Shown here one piece after another: positions 35,991 to 44,424 of a DNA stretch of 64,000 nucleotides. Position 1 is the stretch's first letter. Every line of letters begins with the position of its first letter. A program made the translations under genes and the position numbers. The notes under the pieces are model-generated. The model was not told the DNA's origin and did not search any database. It saw nothing but the letters and a program-made list of their open reading frames with translations. The stretch is taken from NCBI GenBank assembly GCA_965263205.1, contig CBDHHF010000009.1:124001-188000 (forward strand). The letters run 5' to 3'. The DNA comes from JBCCIM01 sp965263205 (GTDB lineage: Bacteria; Bacteroidota; Rhodothermia; Rhodothermales; JAHQVL01).

Positions 35991-37829
35991 TTGACACGCA
36001 CCTTGCCTTTTTTTGCCTATTTAACCTTAATTTGCAACTTTTTTCACTTTGCAATAACGGTTAATAACGCTGTAGACGACCCGTCTGCGACGCACACCGC
36101 AGCTCCTCCCTTTGAAGAACGTACAGTTCTTGTATCCAGCGACAACCCATTCATTACCTTCTCCCAAATTGGGACTGGTACCCCCAAGGCTACACCTCCC
36201 CTAACCACTGACACCCTCCGGGCACTCATCATTTTCACCCGCTTCCAGGATGATCGGGTAGCCGGCGACCCCAACGTGGCATTCCGTGATTGGCCCCTGT
36301 TCGACAACCCCAATCAGTTGCCGGCGTTTGCCCATGCCCTCCTCTCCCCAGATCCAGATCCACCCTTTGCGGACAGTTCACTCACCGCCTATTTGTACGA
36401 GCAGTCCCTCGGCAAATTCCTGATGTATGGCACCGCCTACGATTCGGTTCTCATCTCCGACCACCCCGAAGCCCGGTACCATCGAGGCCAGGGAGGCTAC
36501 GGCCTCCTCACCAAAGAACTGCTGGATAAACTCGATCGGTATGGGTTTGACTTCTCAGCATACGATCAGAATAAAGATGGCTACATCGACTATTTGTTTG
36601 TCGTGCTTCGTGGTGATTCAGCACGCGACAAGAAGCGATTTGTATGGACCGGCGCCTCTTGCCTCGACGCGCGATGCAGCGGCTCCATGGCCGGCGGCGG
36701 ACCAAGGGAATTGCCCCTTTATGACGGGATAAAGATCGACTGGAATTTCTCCGGATCGTACATCATTCATCGTACCCAGGGTAATATCATTCCGCACATT
36801 TACCATGTGCGACTCATGGCGCATGAATTAGGGCACGACTTGTGGCGCCAACACTTCGTCCATATCCCTTCCCTCCAACAAAACGATGTACCGCGCTCAC
36901 ATAACCGGGGACGCGGTAAAGACTGTATCGGGTATGTGTTGATGGCCGGTGCCGGTGGCGCGCAAGACTGTCAGGGCTCACAGACCATTTCTGCCTACGA
37001 GCGCGACTTGCTGGATTGGATTGACTGCACCGTACTGGATAGCTCAACAAAAGATTTGCCTCTGGGCGACCTCTACACCACCTCGGATTGTTACAAACTA
37101 CACCTCGAAGCCAATCCCATGGGCCGGCGCATTTACCTCTCCAATCTGCAACGCGTAGGCTACTTCGACCAAATCCGTCGGGGGGGCATCAATGGCCAGT
37201 TTGATATGGGGCTCCTGCGCACAACCGGTATGCTTATCACCTATGCCCGAGGCTACAGCGCAGACATTTTGCCGGCTGATAACACCCTGCAATTGGTCAT
37301 CGATAACAGCGCATACGATGGCGACTTATTTGGTCCTGGTACAGCTACGCAGCTTACACCGTGGACACGCCCGAATAGCAGCGGCTACAATCGGTACGCC
37401 GGAGACATCCAGCACACGTGGGCTGCCATCGATAACATCAGATACGACGCGGCTGACACGACACAGATATTATTCGATTTTGCACAGGACTTTCGAAACC
37501 ACCCCGTTATAAGAGAAGACTCCTGGATGTCCGGCGGCCTCGAAGGCTTTATTTTCGATACCCCCGTCCGGGTGACAAACAACAGTACCCTAACCATCGA
37601 ACAGGACGTCACCATTGCAAATACCCTGTGGCTGGATCGCAACGTTACGGTACATGTTGCTGAGGGCGCAACGCTTCATCTGAATCCATCGAGCACACTA
37701 CACATGCTGGGAAGTGCGCGCATCACGGTAGCCGGCACGCTGGTGATGGACGGGCTCGTCCAGCGATCCATTCACACACCCATTGTACGCGTGGACAATG
37801 GCGTAATCCGTTCGAATCTGGTGGATTAG
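35991..37829 (+). CDS. Secreted M6-like (immune inhibitor A type) metallopeptidase
   Basis: 612 aa. A signal peptide (about 1-24) is followed by a domain with LRALIIFTRFQDD, YLYEQSLGKFLMYG, and the zinc motif RLMAHELGHDLWRQH (HExxH) at about 278-292. DQNKDGYIDYLFVV (about 193-206) is an EF-hand-like calcium loop. The C-terminal 100 residues form a beta-helix-like stretch (VTNNSTLTIEQDVTIANTLW). The start is a TTG at 35991; no ATG gives a full signal peptide. No sorting domain is present, unlike most large exported proteins here. Its stop codon is one base from that of the convergent multicopper oxidase gene. Confidence 0.8.
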   Translation: MTRTLPFFAYLTLICNFFHFAITVNNAVDDPSATHTAAPPFEERTVLVSSDNPFITFSQIGTGTPKATPPLTTDTLRALIIFTRFQDDRVAGDPNVAFRDWPLFDNPNQLPAFAHALLSPDPDPPFADSSLTAYLYEQSLGKFLMYGTAYDSVLISDHPEARYHRGQGGYGLLTKELLDKLDRYGFDFSAYDQNKDGYIDYLFVVLRGDSARDKKRFVWTGASCLDARCSGSMAGGGPRELPLYDGIKIDWNFSGSYIIHRTQGNIIPHIYHVRLMAHELGHDLWRQHFVHIPSLQQNDVPRSHNRGRGKDCIGYVLMAGAGGAQDCQGSQTISAYERDLLDWIDCTVLDSSTKDLPLGDLYTTSDCYKLHLEANPMGRRIYLSNLQRVGYFDQIRRGGINGQFDMGLLRTTGMLITYARGYSADILPADNTLQLVIDNSAYDGDLFGPGTATQLTPWTRPNSSGYNRYAGDIQHTWAAIDNIRYDAADTTQILFDFAQDFRNHPVIREDSWMSGGLEGFIFDTPVRVTNNSTLTIEQDVTIANTLWLDRNVTVHVAEGATLHLNPSSTLHMLGSARITVAGTLVMDGLVQRSIHTPIVRVDNGVIRSNLVD

Positions 37830-37830
37830 C

Positions 37831-39540
37831 CTATTCTTTAACAGAGAAGTGTAACATCATGCCGGCTTCCAGATGCTCGGCAATATGGCAGTGCATCATC
37901 CAGTCGCCCGGGTTCGACATATCCACCAGCAAATCAATCGTCGAGCCGACGGGCATGAGTGCGGTGTCTTTCCAGACCAGGTTTTGATTGGGTACGCCGT
38001 CGATGGCAAGAACGAGGTACCGCTGGCCGTGGATGTGAAACGGATGATTCATGGGATGAAACGTCTCTGGATCGTTAAAAATCCGGAGCTTGATCACGTC
38101 TCCTTTTGCAAATTCCCAGTGGATGTCCATGTTCTTCAGGCCTGTATCTACCTCTTCCAGCATCCATTCGACCTGGTGGCCTGTCGACAACCAGTTCATC
38201 ATAGGCATCGCATCGTTCCACTCGATAGGCGGCACGTACAGCGAGTCGGCTTCCATCGAGAGCATGATCGGTACCGGAAGGTCTTTGACCGCCAGCGTCA
38301 GCGCCAGCGTTTTATCAACCGGCTTATCAAAATAGCTGCGATACTGATTGATGTCTTCCTGTACGGTTGTGTGCGCACGTAGCGTCTCAAAGGGTGTGTT
38401 GAGCGCTTCAGCAATCGGTGTGTCACGCACAGTAATGATGCCGAGTGTATCTACATGCGGATAAAACTCACCGCGAAAATGATCAATGGCCTGAATCGTG
38501 TTGGTAAATACGTATGCGCCCGGCTTGTCAAATTTGACTTCAGCAACATACCGCTCAGCCGGCGCAATCGGAATGTTATCCACCCATGCCTCACGTTCAA
38601 ATCGACTCACATCTGAGGCAATGAGCTTGATGGGTGCACCATCAAACAAGAGATTAAACGTACGCGAATTGGCTACGTTGGTAAGGTTGAAGCGCACCAC
38701 TTCGCCCTGGTCAACGCGCAGCCGGTAATCAGGCCGACCGTTAACAAGCTTCACATTGCCAAATCGCCCCATCAACGCGTGCGTCGCCGTGTTGGCACCC
38801 CAGGCGATCATACCGCGCTGGTCAATGAGAATATCATCGAGAATCAGCGTTTCTTCGCGATGCACAGGGTTGTAGTATGCTTCCTCTGCGGGAGCAACGA
38901 GCATGTTGCCATACAACCCCAGATCCTGCTGGATATCCTCGCGCATGTGGGGGTGATACCAGTAGACGCCGGCATCTTCGAAGTACAATTCGTAGGTGAA
39001 CGATTCTCCAACAGCTACAGGATTTTGGGTTACGTTGGGGATACCGTCATTCGGATTAGCAAGCCGCAAACCGTGCCAGTGTACGGTTGTGGGCATCTCG
39101 ATGTTGTTCGTAAAATTGACAACTATTGTGGCGCCCTGCTGCACCTTGATAATGGGACCTGGATACATGCCATTGTATCCGTACATCGCAAAAGCTTGTT
39201 CGTTGAAGGTCCGGCGTACCAGTTTGGCTTCCAGATCGAGTGTATCGCCATCCGCCAGTTCAACAACTCGTGCCGGCTGCGCTTCGGGCAACATATCAGC
39301 CATCATGCCGGCGCCTGGCAAAAAGGGCTCGTCTGGTGGCAGTTCGTTTTCTATCCCCGGCATCATCGGCATCGACATGTCCATAGGCGGCATACGCCAC
39401 TCGTCATCCGCCGCACCCATGTTGTGGCCATGATGCATGTCATGGTTCATATCATGCTGACCATACGCCAGGCCAGGCACAACCAGGATCATCAAAAAAA
39501 GACAAACCCAACGAACGCTGCTTGAGGAGTTCAAACGCAT
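37831..39540 (-). CDS. Multicopper oxidase (CopA-like) with His/Met-rich N-terminus
   Basis: 569 aa. A signal peptide (1-27, ending LAYGQ) precedes a His/Met-rich stretch (HDMNHDMHHGHNMG and MDMSMPMMPG). All four copper-ligand motifs are visible: TVHWHGL, WYHPHM, HPMNHPFHIHGQRY and MMHCHIAEHLEAGMML; the Cys of HCH marks the type 1 site, with Met as possible axial ligand. Such enzymes oxidise Cu(I), other metals or phenolics with O2. The Met/His-rich leader points to copper handling. It is the last gene of a minus-strand trio with an LVIVD protein and a small exported protein. Confidence 0.92.
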   Translation of the reverse strand: MRLNSSSSVRWVCLFLMILVVPGLAYGQHDMNHDMHHGHNMGAADDEWRMPPMDMSMPMMPGIENELPPDEPFLPGAGMMADMLPEAQPARVVELADGDTLDLEAKLVRRTFNEQAFAMYGYNGMYPGPIIKVQQGATIVVNFTNNIEMPTTVHWHGLRLANPNDGIPNVTQNPVAVGESFTYELYFEDAGVYWYHPHMREDIQQDLGLYGNMLVAPAEEAYYNPVHREETLILDDILIDQRGMIAWGANTATHALMGRFGNVKLVNGRPDYRLRVDQGEVVRFNLTNVANSRTFNLLFDGAPIKLIASDVSRFEREAWVDNIPIAPAERYVAEVKFDKPGAYVFTNTIQAIDHFRGEFYPHVDTLGIITVRDTPIAEALNTPFETLRAHTTVQEDINQYRSYFDKPVDKTLALTLAVKDLPVPIMLSMEADSLYVPPIEWNDAMPMMNWLSTGHQVEWMLEEVDTGLKNMDIHWEFAKGDVIKLRIFNDPETFHPMNHPFHIHGQRYLVLAIDGVPNQNLVWKDTALMPVGSTIDLLVDMSNPGDWMMHCHIAEHLEAGMMLHFSVKE

Positions 39541-39597
39541 AACTTTTTGCTGTTAACAAATAGACAAGCAAATCAACAAAACACCGAATCGACGCAT

Positions 39598-39647
39598 TTC
39601 AACAGCAAACACGGCAATCCAACAGGATTGATGTGTCTGCCCTTAGT
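39598..39647 (-). repeat. Hairpin-plus-tail dispersed element (copy 3)
   Basis: On the minus strand it starts at the TAA (39645-39643) of the small exported protein gene, continues with an imperfect hairpin (CAATCC-aaca-GGATTG core, extended by gcaaacac/gtgtctgc), and ends in TGTTGAAATG. The tail is less conserved than in copies 4 and 5. It probably works as terminator for the gene ending at 39643. Confidence 0.55.
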
Positions 39648-40194
39648 ACCCGTAGATCGCACAGGGTTCACTTTCATACGGACCATGGCCGGCCATCGTG
39701 TGCATGTACCCGCTTCGCGAGAGTCCACGCAATACCACAGGGCCTTTCCAGCGCGGCTGCTCCGGATCTACCGATTCTTCCAGCGTGATGATCACCAGAA
39801 ACTTATTCCAATCCACTTCACCGCTGATTGTGTGTCCGGTGTCAAGCGGTCCCAGTTGCTTGATCGTATCCAGTTGCGGTGTAGATACCCAGGCGATGTA
39901 GTGCCCCTTCCGCGCCGGCGCCATCCGATCTACTTTGATATCTAGATTGTAAATATAGCTACCATCTGTCCCCACAGCGATTCCAAACGGCGTCGATTTA
40001 TAAACCACGGTCCCAACCCCTGTTGCAGCACCTGCACCTGGCACCTTTCGAGTCGTAACCAGGTCAATCTCATAGTATGGAGGCGGATCTGGATCAAATT
40101 GTACACACCGGTCAGCAGTAACTGGTGTGACAACGGCATGCCCAGACGCCCCCCAAAGCCCCCACAAAATCAGCAAGACAACAAGTACATTCAT
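39643..40194 (-). CDS. Exported protein of unknown function
   Basis: 183 aa. A signal peptide (1-19) leads into a beta-rich domain (YYEIDLVTTRKVPGAGAATG, VVYKSTPFGIAVGTDGSYIY, NKFLVIITLEESVDPEQPRW, PVVLRGLSRSGYMHTMAGHG, then ESEPCAIYGY). Conserved His and Met in GYMHTMAGHG might bind a metal. It sits between a multicopper oxidase and an LVIVD protein on the same strand, so it may serve the same envelope process. Family not recognised. Confidence 0.65.
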   Translation of the reverse strand: MNVLVVLLILWGLWGASGHAVVTPVTADRCVQFDPDPPPYYEIDLVTTRKVPGAGAATGVGTVVYKSTPFGIAVGTDGSYIYNLDIKVDRMAPARKGHYIAWVSTPQLDTIKQLGPLDTGHTISGEVDWNKFLVIITLEESVDPEQPRWKGPVVLRGLSRSGYMHTMAGHGPYESEPCAIYGY

Positions 40195-40241
40195 CGATCG
40201 GTATATCGTTTGGTCGAGACTGTTGCGAAATCAGCCGGCTT

Positions 40242-41579
40242 TTACTGCGCGGCAGCCGGCCCTTCGTCAAAGTTTTGTACACTCGAAACATTTGGCATAC
40301 CCCATTCAGCGCCGTGCCAGCCATTAAAGCCATCCATACGGAAAGTCCAGAACCCGGTCGACATATCGCTTACGACAATCAGACCATCCTCATTCCGTAC
40401 ATCCACACCAAACGCGCCGTTGAACATGGGGTACCGGTCTGAATTTGGCGGTCCGATGTAGGTATCATAGTATGCCACCGTTTGCGGGTTTTTTGGGTCG
40501 GTCATATCGAAAATTTGCAATCCGTCGAGATACCCTGACACAAAGACGTAAGGCCAGCGGACTTCGTGGTTATGCACGAGGTGCTTCCAATCGGCTGTCC
40601 ATGCGCTAATGGGGGTGCGGATGTTTTTCCGTTCGCCGTCCAGTGCCGGCTTCAGGTCGAAGATCCGGAGGGGCGCGTATTGATATTCCGTTTCAGCAAT
40701 CACATAGCGGCCATCCGGTGTTGGCGTGAAAGTATGCCCATAGCGAACACCTGAAATACCTGTAAGGGTTACAAGTAATTCAGGATTATCCAGATCCGTG
40801 ATGTTGTACACGTAATAACCGCCTGTACCGCCACCGTAGAATCGGTCTTGTGCGGTCTCTACGTGATAGCCGGCATAGAAGTCGTGGTATCCGCGCCGGC
40901 CGCTATCATCAGGGTTCGGAATGCGCGCAATGAGTGCTTCATCCACATTGCCCTCAACAACCATCCCCATGTCATAGACGTGCGCATAAGGCCCGTTAAC
41001 CGTGGTCATCAGCAGCACACGTCCATTCGAGTGTTTGTAGATAAAAATGTTGTGGAAACCGCCGGGTAGCGACGGTTCGCGCAGGCGCGCCACCTCTTTG
41101 ACGGCGTCTGGATCTGGCAATCCGGTTACGTCGAGCACAACGGCACCGAGGTCACTGTCTGGTCCTCCCTGCCCAAATTGCAACGACTGTACAACGTAGT
41201 AGCGATCATCCCACTTGAAATATTTAACGTCCATTCCGCCTGTTGGCAAGTGCAGGTCCTGGTCTTCGATTCGCCAGCGGTAAATCACCTCTGGTTTGTT
41301 TGGATCTTTGATGCTGATGATGTCTGTACCCTTCGGCCCAAAATCGCCATACACCATGCGCGAGACATAGACATAAGGTCGATCAAGCTCTTGCTCCATA
41401 TCGAGGTCTGCTACACTCAGGCGTGGCCCGAGGCCAATATGCCCGAGGATATCGATGTTCTCACTCCCGGGATTTGTTGGTGTCCACTGGGCTGCAGCCG
41501 GCAGGACTGGTAGGAGGACAAATGCAGCAGTTGCTAAGAAGAGCGACAGAAACGGTGGCAATTGATGAAGCCTTTTCAT
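40242..41579 (-). CDS. Exported LVIVD-repeat (beta-propeller-like) protein
   Basis: 445 aa from the ATG at 41579, which starts a good signal peptide (MKRLHQLPPFLSLFLATAAF ... PAAAQ); an upstream ATG at 41675 adds 32 residues without signal character. Repeated blades are seen: DIISIKDPNKPEVIYRWR, AVVLDVTGLPDPDAV, YYVYNITDLDNPELLVTLTG, LQIFDMTDPKNPQTVAYYDT, LIVVSDMSTGFWTFRMDG. LVIVD proteins are extracellular, beta-propeller-like binding proteins with no fixed enzymatic role. It heads the likely operon LVIVD, small exported protein, multicopper oxidase (48 and 102 bp gaps). Confidence 0.85.
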   Translation of the reverse strand: MKRLHQLPPFLSLFLATAAFVLLPVLPAAAQWTPTNPGSENIDILGHIGLGPRLSVADLDMEQELDRPYVYVSRMVYGDFGPKGTDIISIKDPNKPEVIYRWRIEDQDLHLPTGGMDVKYFKWDDRYYVVQSLQFGQGGPDSDLGAVVLDVTGLPDPDAVKEVARLREPSLPGGFHNIFIYKHSNGRVLLMTTVNGPYAHVYDMGMVVEGNVDEALIARIPNPDDSGRRGYHDFYAGYHVETAQDRFYGGGTGGYYVYNITDLDNPELLVTLTGISGVRYGHTFTPTPDGRYVIAETEYQYAPLRIFDLKPALDGERKNIRTPISAWTADWKHLVHNHEVRWPYVFVSGYLDGLQIFDMTDPKNPQTVAYYDTYIGPPNSDRYPMFNGAFGVDVRNEDGLIVVSDMSTGFWTFRMDGFNGWHGAEWGMPNVSSVQNFDEGPAAAQ

Positions 41580-41846
41580 GAGTATAAAGGATTGGTGGTA
41601 GTGCGTCGGCTGCGCTGGCCGGCATGGGGCACGCGCGATGGTCAATCGCAACAAAAACCAGCTGTAATGCAACATGCACGGGCCCTTTGCCGAAAACGAA
41701 AAGGAGTTACAGGCATGTTAACAAGCCGGCGTAAAAGGTACGTATAAGGTACATATTTCGCATACGGTTTGCAGCCATACACCTGTTTTTTTGTCGGCAG
41801 ACCACTATGTTCAAGGGATCAGTAATTACAAGGGAGTTGCGTTACC

Positions 41847-42662
41847 ATGGGTCGTAAGTTTTCAAAAGAAGAAGCAGAGCGTATTTTTTCGTTGGCTGCT
41901 GAGCGGCAGCAAGCACGTCAAATAGATGATGCCAATCAGCTCAGCCTTGAAGAGCTCGAAGAAGCTGGACTTGCAGCTGGCATCGACCCGGCGTTTATTC
42001 GCGAAGCTGCCGGCGATCTGCTACGCCCCGACCGGGCAACCGAGCAACGCGACTTCATGGGTTATCCCGTTGAATTGCGCGAATCCCACGTTTTACCTAT
42101 CCCCTTCGACGACGAAAACTGGCGACACGCGGTTGATGTTTTTGCCGGCGTATTTGACAAGCCGGGTTCCGTCACGGAAATCGGCACCACCCGCAGATGG
42201 CAGAGCGAACCGAAAGAAACGGGCATCCCTGTCACCGTCATCGCCGAAAAAGAAAATGGCGGCACCCGCTTTACAATCGAGAAGAAGTTGTGGCCGCTCA
42301 CGCTAGGTTTTGGCATCGGCGGTGTTGTAAACGCAATGATGGGCCTCATCTTTGGCATCATTTGGCTGACCACAAGCGGAAACGAAGAACTGGTTTTCCC
42401 TGCAAGTATCATGCTCGGGATAGGCCTGCTGCTTGGACTCATTGGTGGTTACAGCACCAAGGCCATGGCAAAGCAGGATACCCAACGTTTTGAAGAAGTC
42501 TTCTCGTATCTGAGCAGGATGTCACAGGAAGCACCGGATGAAAAGCGCGAAACAGAACCAACTGCTTCGAAAGTGGCTGGTTCAACTGAGGGTTTGCTCG
42601 AGAACCTGGATGATGTAGAAGAATCAGCCTCCACAAACAATCGTACGAGGACGCGCGCTTAA
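41847..42662 (+). CDS. Two-helix membrane protein with N-terminal short helical domain
   Basis: 271 aa. The N-terminal 60 residues (FSKEEAERIFSLAAERQQAR, LSLEELEEAGLAAGIDPAFI) form a helical module seen at the start of many uncharacterised bacterial membrane proteins. A central soluble part (about 70-150) is followed by two membrane helices (about 153-176 and 186-206) and a hydrophilic, acidic C-terminus. Function unknown. Its TAA overlaps by four bases the stop codon of the convergent isomerase gene. Confidence 0.7.
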   Translation: MGRKFSKEEAERIFSLAAERQQARQIDDANQLSLEELEEAGLAAGIDPAFIREAAGDLLRPDRATEQRDFMGYPVELRESHVLPIPFDDENWRHAVDVFAGVFDKPGSVTEIGTTRRWQSEPKETGIPVTVIAEKENGGTRFTIEKKLWPLTLGFGIGGVVNAMMGLIFGIIWLTTSGNEELVFPASIMLGIGLLLGLIGGYSTKAMAKQDTQRFEEVFSYLSRMSQEAPDEKRETEPTASKVAGSTEGLLENLDDVEESASTNNRTRTRA

Positions 42663-43576
42663 CCCAACGGCGCAAATACCTCACGCATTTCTTTTGTTGA
42701 GATCTGGTGCGCCTCCAGCGTACTCATGGTTGCCGGCGTCCCTTCTTCGACAGCTTGTTCGAGCACCAGCAGCGGCCGCAAATTTTTGCGACGCAGCACC
42801 TCTACCACGCCGGCATAGTCGATATCCCCATCGCCAAACGTTTCAGACCAGATCTGGTCACGCGACTGTCGAATGTGCAATTCGCTAATGCGGTGCCCGT
42901 ACATATCGATCACATCGTACAGCGCTACGTTCGAATTTTCCGCGCCCCGATATACCCAGTGTACATCCAGACAAAACGAGACGTGCCGCGGATTGGTTGA
43001 GAGCATCATGTGATGGAATTCGCGTGCGCCGGCCCTGAATTCGCTGTCGTGCGTGTGGTAAGAAAGCAGCATCCCCCGGTTGTACAACTCAGCACCCAGT
43101 TGCTGTAAGGCAACTGCCTGCGTCCTCAACTGGCTATCAGTTTTGTTTTCGGGGCTATTCCAGCCAATGGGACTCGGATTTGTTACAATAATTTTGGTGC
43201 CCAGTGCTTTACATCGCTCGGCAACATTGAGCACTCGCTCAATGCTGGCATCAGCCTCTTGCGCCTCATGCAAATTGCTATTTACATAAATGGAGCGCAT
43301 TTCCAGACCATGCTTTTCCAGTAAGGGTGCAATTACCCCGACCTGATCAGGAGATGTGATGGAAGGCTCGATGCCGTCGGCTCCGCTTGCAGCAACAGCT
43401 GCGAGGGCAACATCCCAATCTGCGTAGAAATCTTTCCCTTCGCGCCGATAGTAGGAAAACCAGGTATAAAGATTACAAGAGACGTGCTGATTATCGTTCC
43501 AGAATCTGTAATCCAGAGGCAGCGCCGTCAATGCGGTTGCGCCGGCACTTTGGGTGAGAAATCGACGACGGTTCAT
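42659..43576 (-). CDS. Tat-exported sugar phosphate isomerase/epimerase-like protein
   Basis: 305 aa from the ATG at 43576, which opens a twin-arginine signal (MNRRRFLTQSAGATALTALP). The xylose-isomerase-like TIM barrel shows GADGIEPSITSPDQVGVIAP, YHTHDSEFRAG, VSFCLDVHWVYRGAEN and ISELHIRQSRDQIW, with metal-binding residues of the superfamily. It is a paralogue in family and export type of the protein at 32699-33595, though the two share little direct sequence. The substrate is unknown. Confidence 0.85.
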   Translation of the reverse strand: MNRRRFLTQSAGATALTALPLDYRFWNDNQHVSCNLYTWFSYYRREGKDFYADWDVALAAVAASGADGIEPSITSPDQVGVIAPLLEKHGLEMRSIYVNSNLHEAQEADASIERVLNVAERCKALGTKIIVTNPSPIGWNSPENKTDSQLRTQAVALQQLGAELYNRGMLLSYHTHDSEFRAGAREFHHMMLSTNPRHVSFCLDVHWVYRGAENSNVALYDVIDMYGHRISELHIRQSRDQIWSETFGDGDIDYAGVVEVLRRKNLRPLLVLEQAVEEGTPATMSTLEAHQISTKEMREVFAPLG

Positions 43577-43642
43577 ATTATCGAGGGAAAGTCTGTTCGC
43601 GAAAAACAGAGTATACAACAAATTTAATCCTGATTCTCTATC

Positions 43643-43960
43643 TCAGAATTGGAGCCCTTCCTCCATCATTTTTTGCCTGAATTGAAAGGTATCCAGTGCA
43701 ACACGCCGCCCGGGTCGCCTGCTCAGTGTTGAACAACAAATGCCGAATGACCAGCTTCTCTGATTGCTTGACATACGCCGTGCGAACCGCTGCTTCATCA
43801 GGACGCTGCAACGTATCCAGAAAAGCCGTCTCGTAATACCTGCCACCAAGCGACTTCTTTCGTTCTAGCGCCAGATACCTCTGAAAAGCAGTGTCTTCAT
43901 CCAGCCCTTCAGATTCGCCACGCTGCCCCATGAGATACGTATCAATCAGGTTGCCGCCAC
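43643..43960 (-). pseudogene. Parvulin-type prolyl isomerase (PpiC/SurA-like), N-terminal and central fragment
   Basis: On the minus strand the frame reads NLIDTYLMGQRGESEGLDED, AFQRYLALERKKSLGGRYYE, PDEAAVRTAYVKQSEKLVIR and HLLFNTEQAT. This is the pattern of the helical N-domain of periplasmic parvulins leading into the first PPIase strand (xVRHILxxTEEEA). After about 43735 the frame changes, and the continuation (VALDTFQFRQKMMEEGLQF) is in another frame, ending at 43643. The rest of the PPIase domain is missing. The fragment is joined in frame to an unrelated beta-barrel fragment on its 5' side. Confidence 0.55.
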
Positions 43961-44190
43961 ACTGGATTGCGAGACCAGTGCCAAACGACAGGTGGTTATC
44001 CACGTCTTCGATGCCAAGGTCTTTGTACCCAACCCGCGCATCCAGGTTTACCCGGCGGATGTTTAACCGCAATTGCGCGCCGACGTCCGAGTTCAGGTCG
44101 TTGTCGTTTGTCTGATGCGCGTCCGAGTACAATTCCAGTGTTGCAAAAGATGTTGTATACACAGGCAGCGCAATGCCAAACCGGAACGAA
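43955..44190 (-). pseudogene. Outer-membrane beta-barrel fragment
   Basis: About 78 residues, open on the minus strand without a plausible start: RFGIALPVYTTSFATLELYS, then QLRLNIRRVNLDARVGYKDL and LSFGTGLAIQ. The alternating polar/hydrophobic pattern and aromatic girdle residues are those of transmembrane beta strands. It is fused in frame to the parvulin fragment downstream and has lost the remainder of its own gene. Which outer membrane protein it came from is not clear. Confidence 0.45.
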
Positions 44191-44344
44191 GCCCTTTGAG
44201 GAAGTAAAAGAAGAAGTAGCGCAGCATTATGAACAATCTTTGTATACTAACGCGTACCTTGAACTCTTGCCACAAGGCTACAATCCGAATGACGTGACGT
44301 TCAATCCTACTTTGTTATCGCGAGCCTATAGTCAATCACCCTGA
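44187..44344 (+). pseudogene. Parvulin C-terminal fragment on the opposite strand
   Basis: The plus-strand frame reads KPFEEVKEEVAQHYEQSLYT, NAYLELLPQGYNPNDVTFNP and ends SQSP at 44344. 'PFEEVKEEV...' followed by an amphipathic helix is the usual C-terminal helix of periplasmic parvulins. It lies on the strand opposite to the N-terminal fragment at 43643-43960, so a rearrangement (inversion plus deletion) has split the gene. No start or upstream PPIase domain is present on this strand. Confidence 0.45.
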
Positions 44345-44424
44345 GTAGTCCCCTATCGCGTTTTAGCATCTCCGACCCCACCAGGAAGCCGCGCTGAATC
44401 ATCCTTCTACAGGATCAACACACT

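Noticed and set aside
38779..39525. 248-codon plus-strand open frame
   Set aside because: Antisense to the multicopper oxidase; the His-rich look only mirrors the His/Met codons of the real gene.
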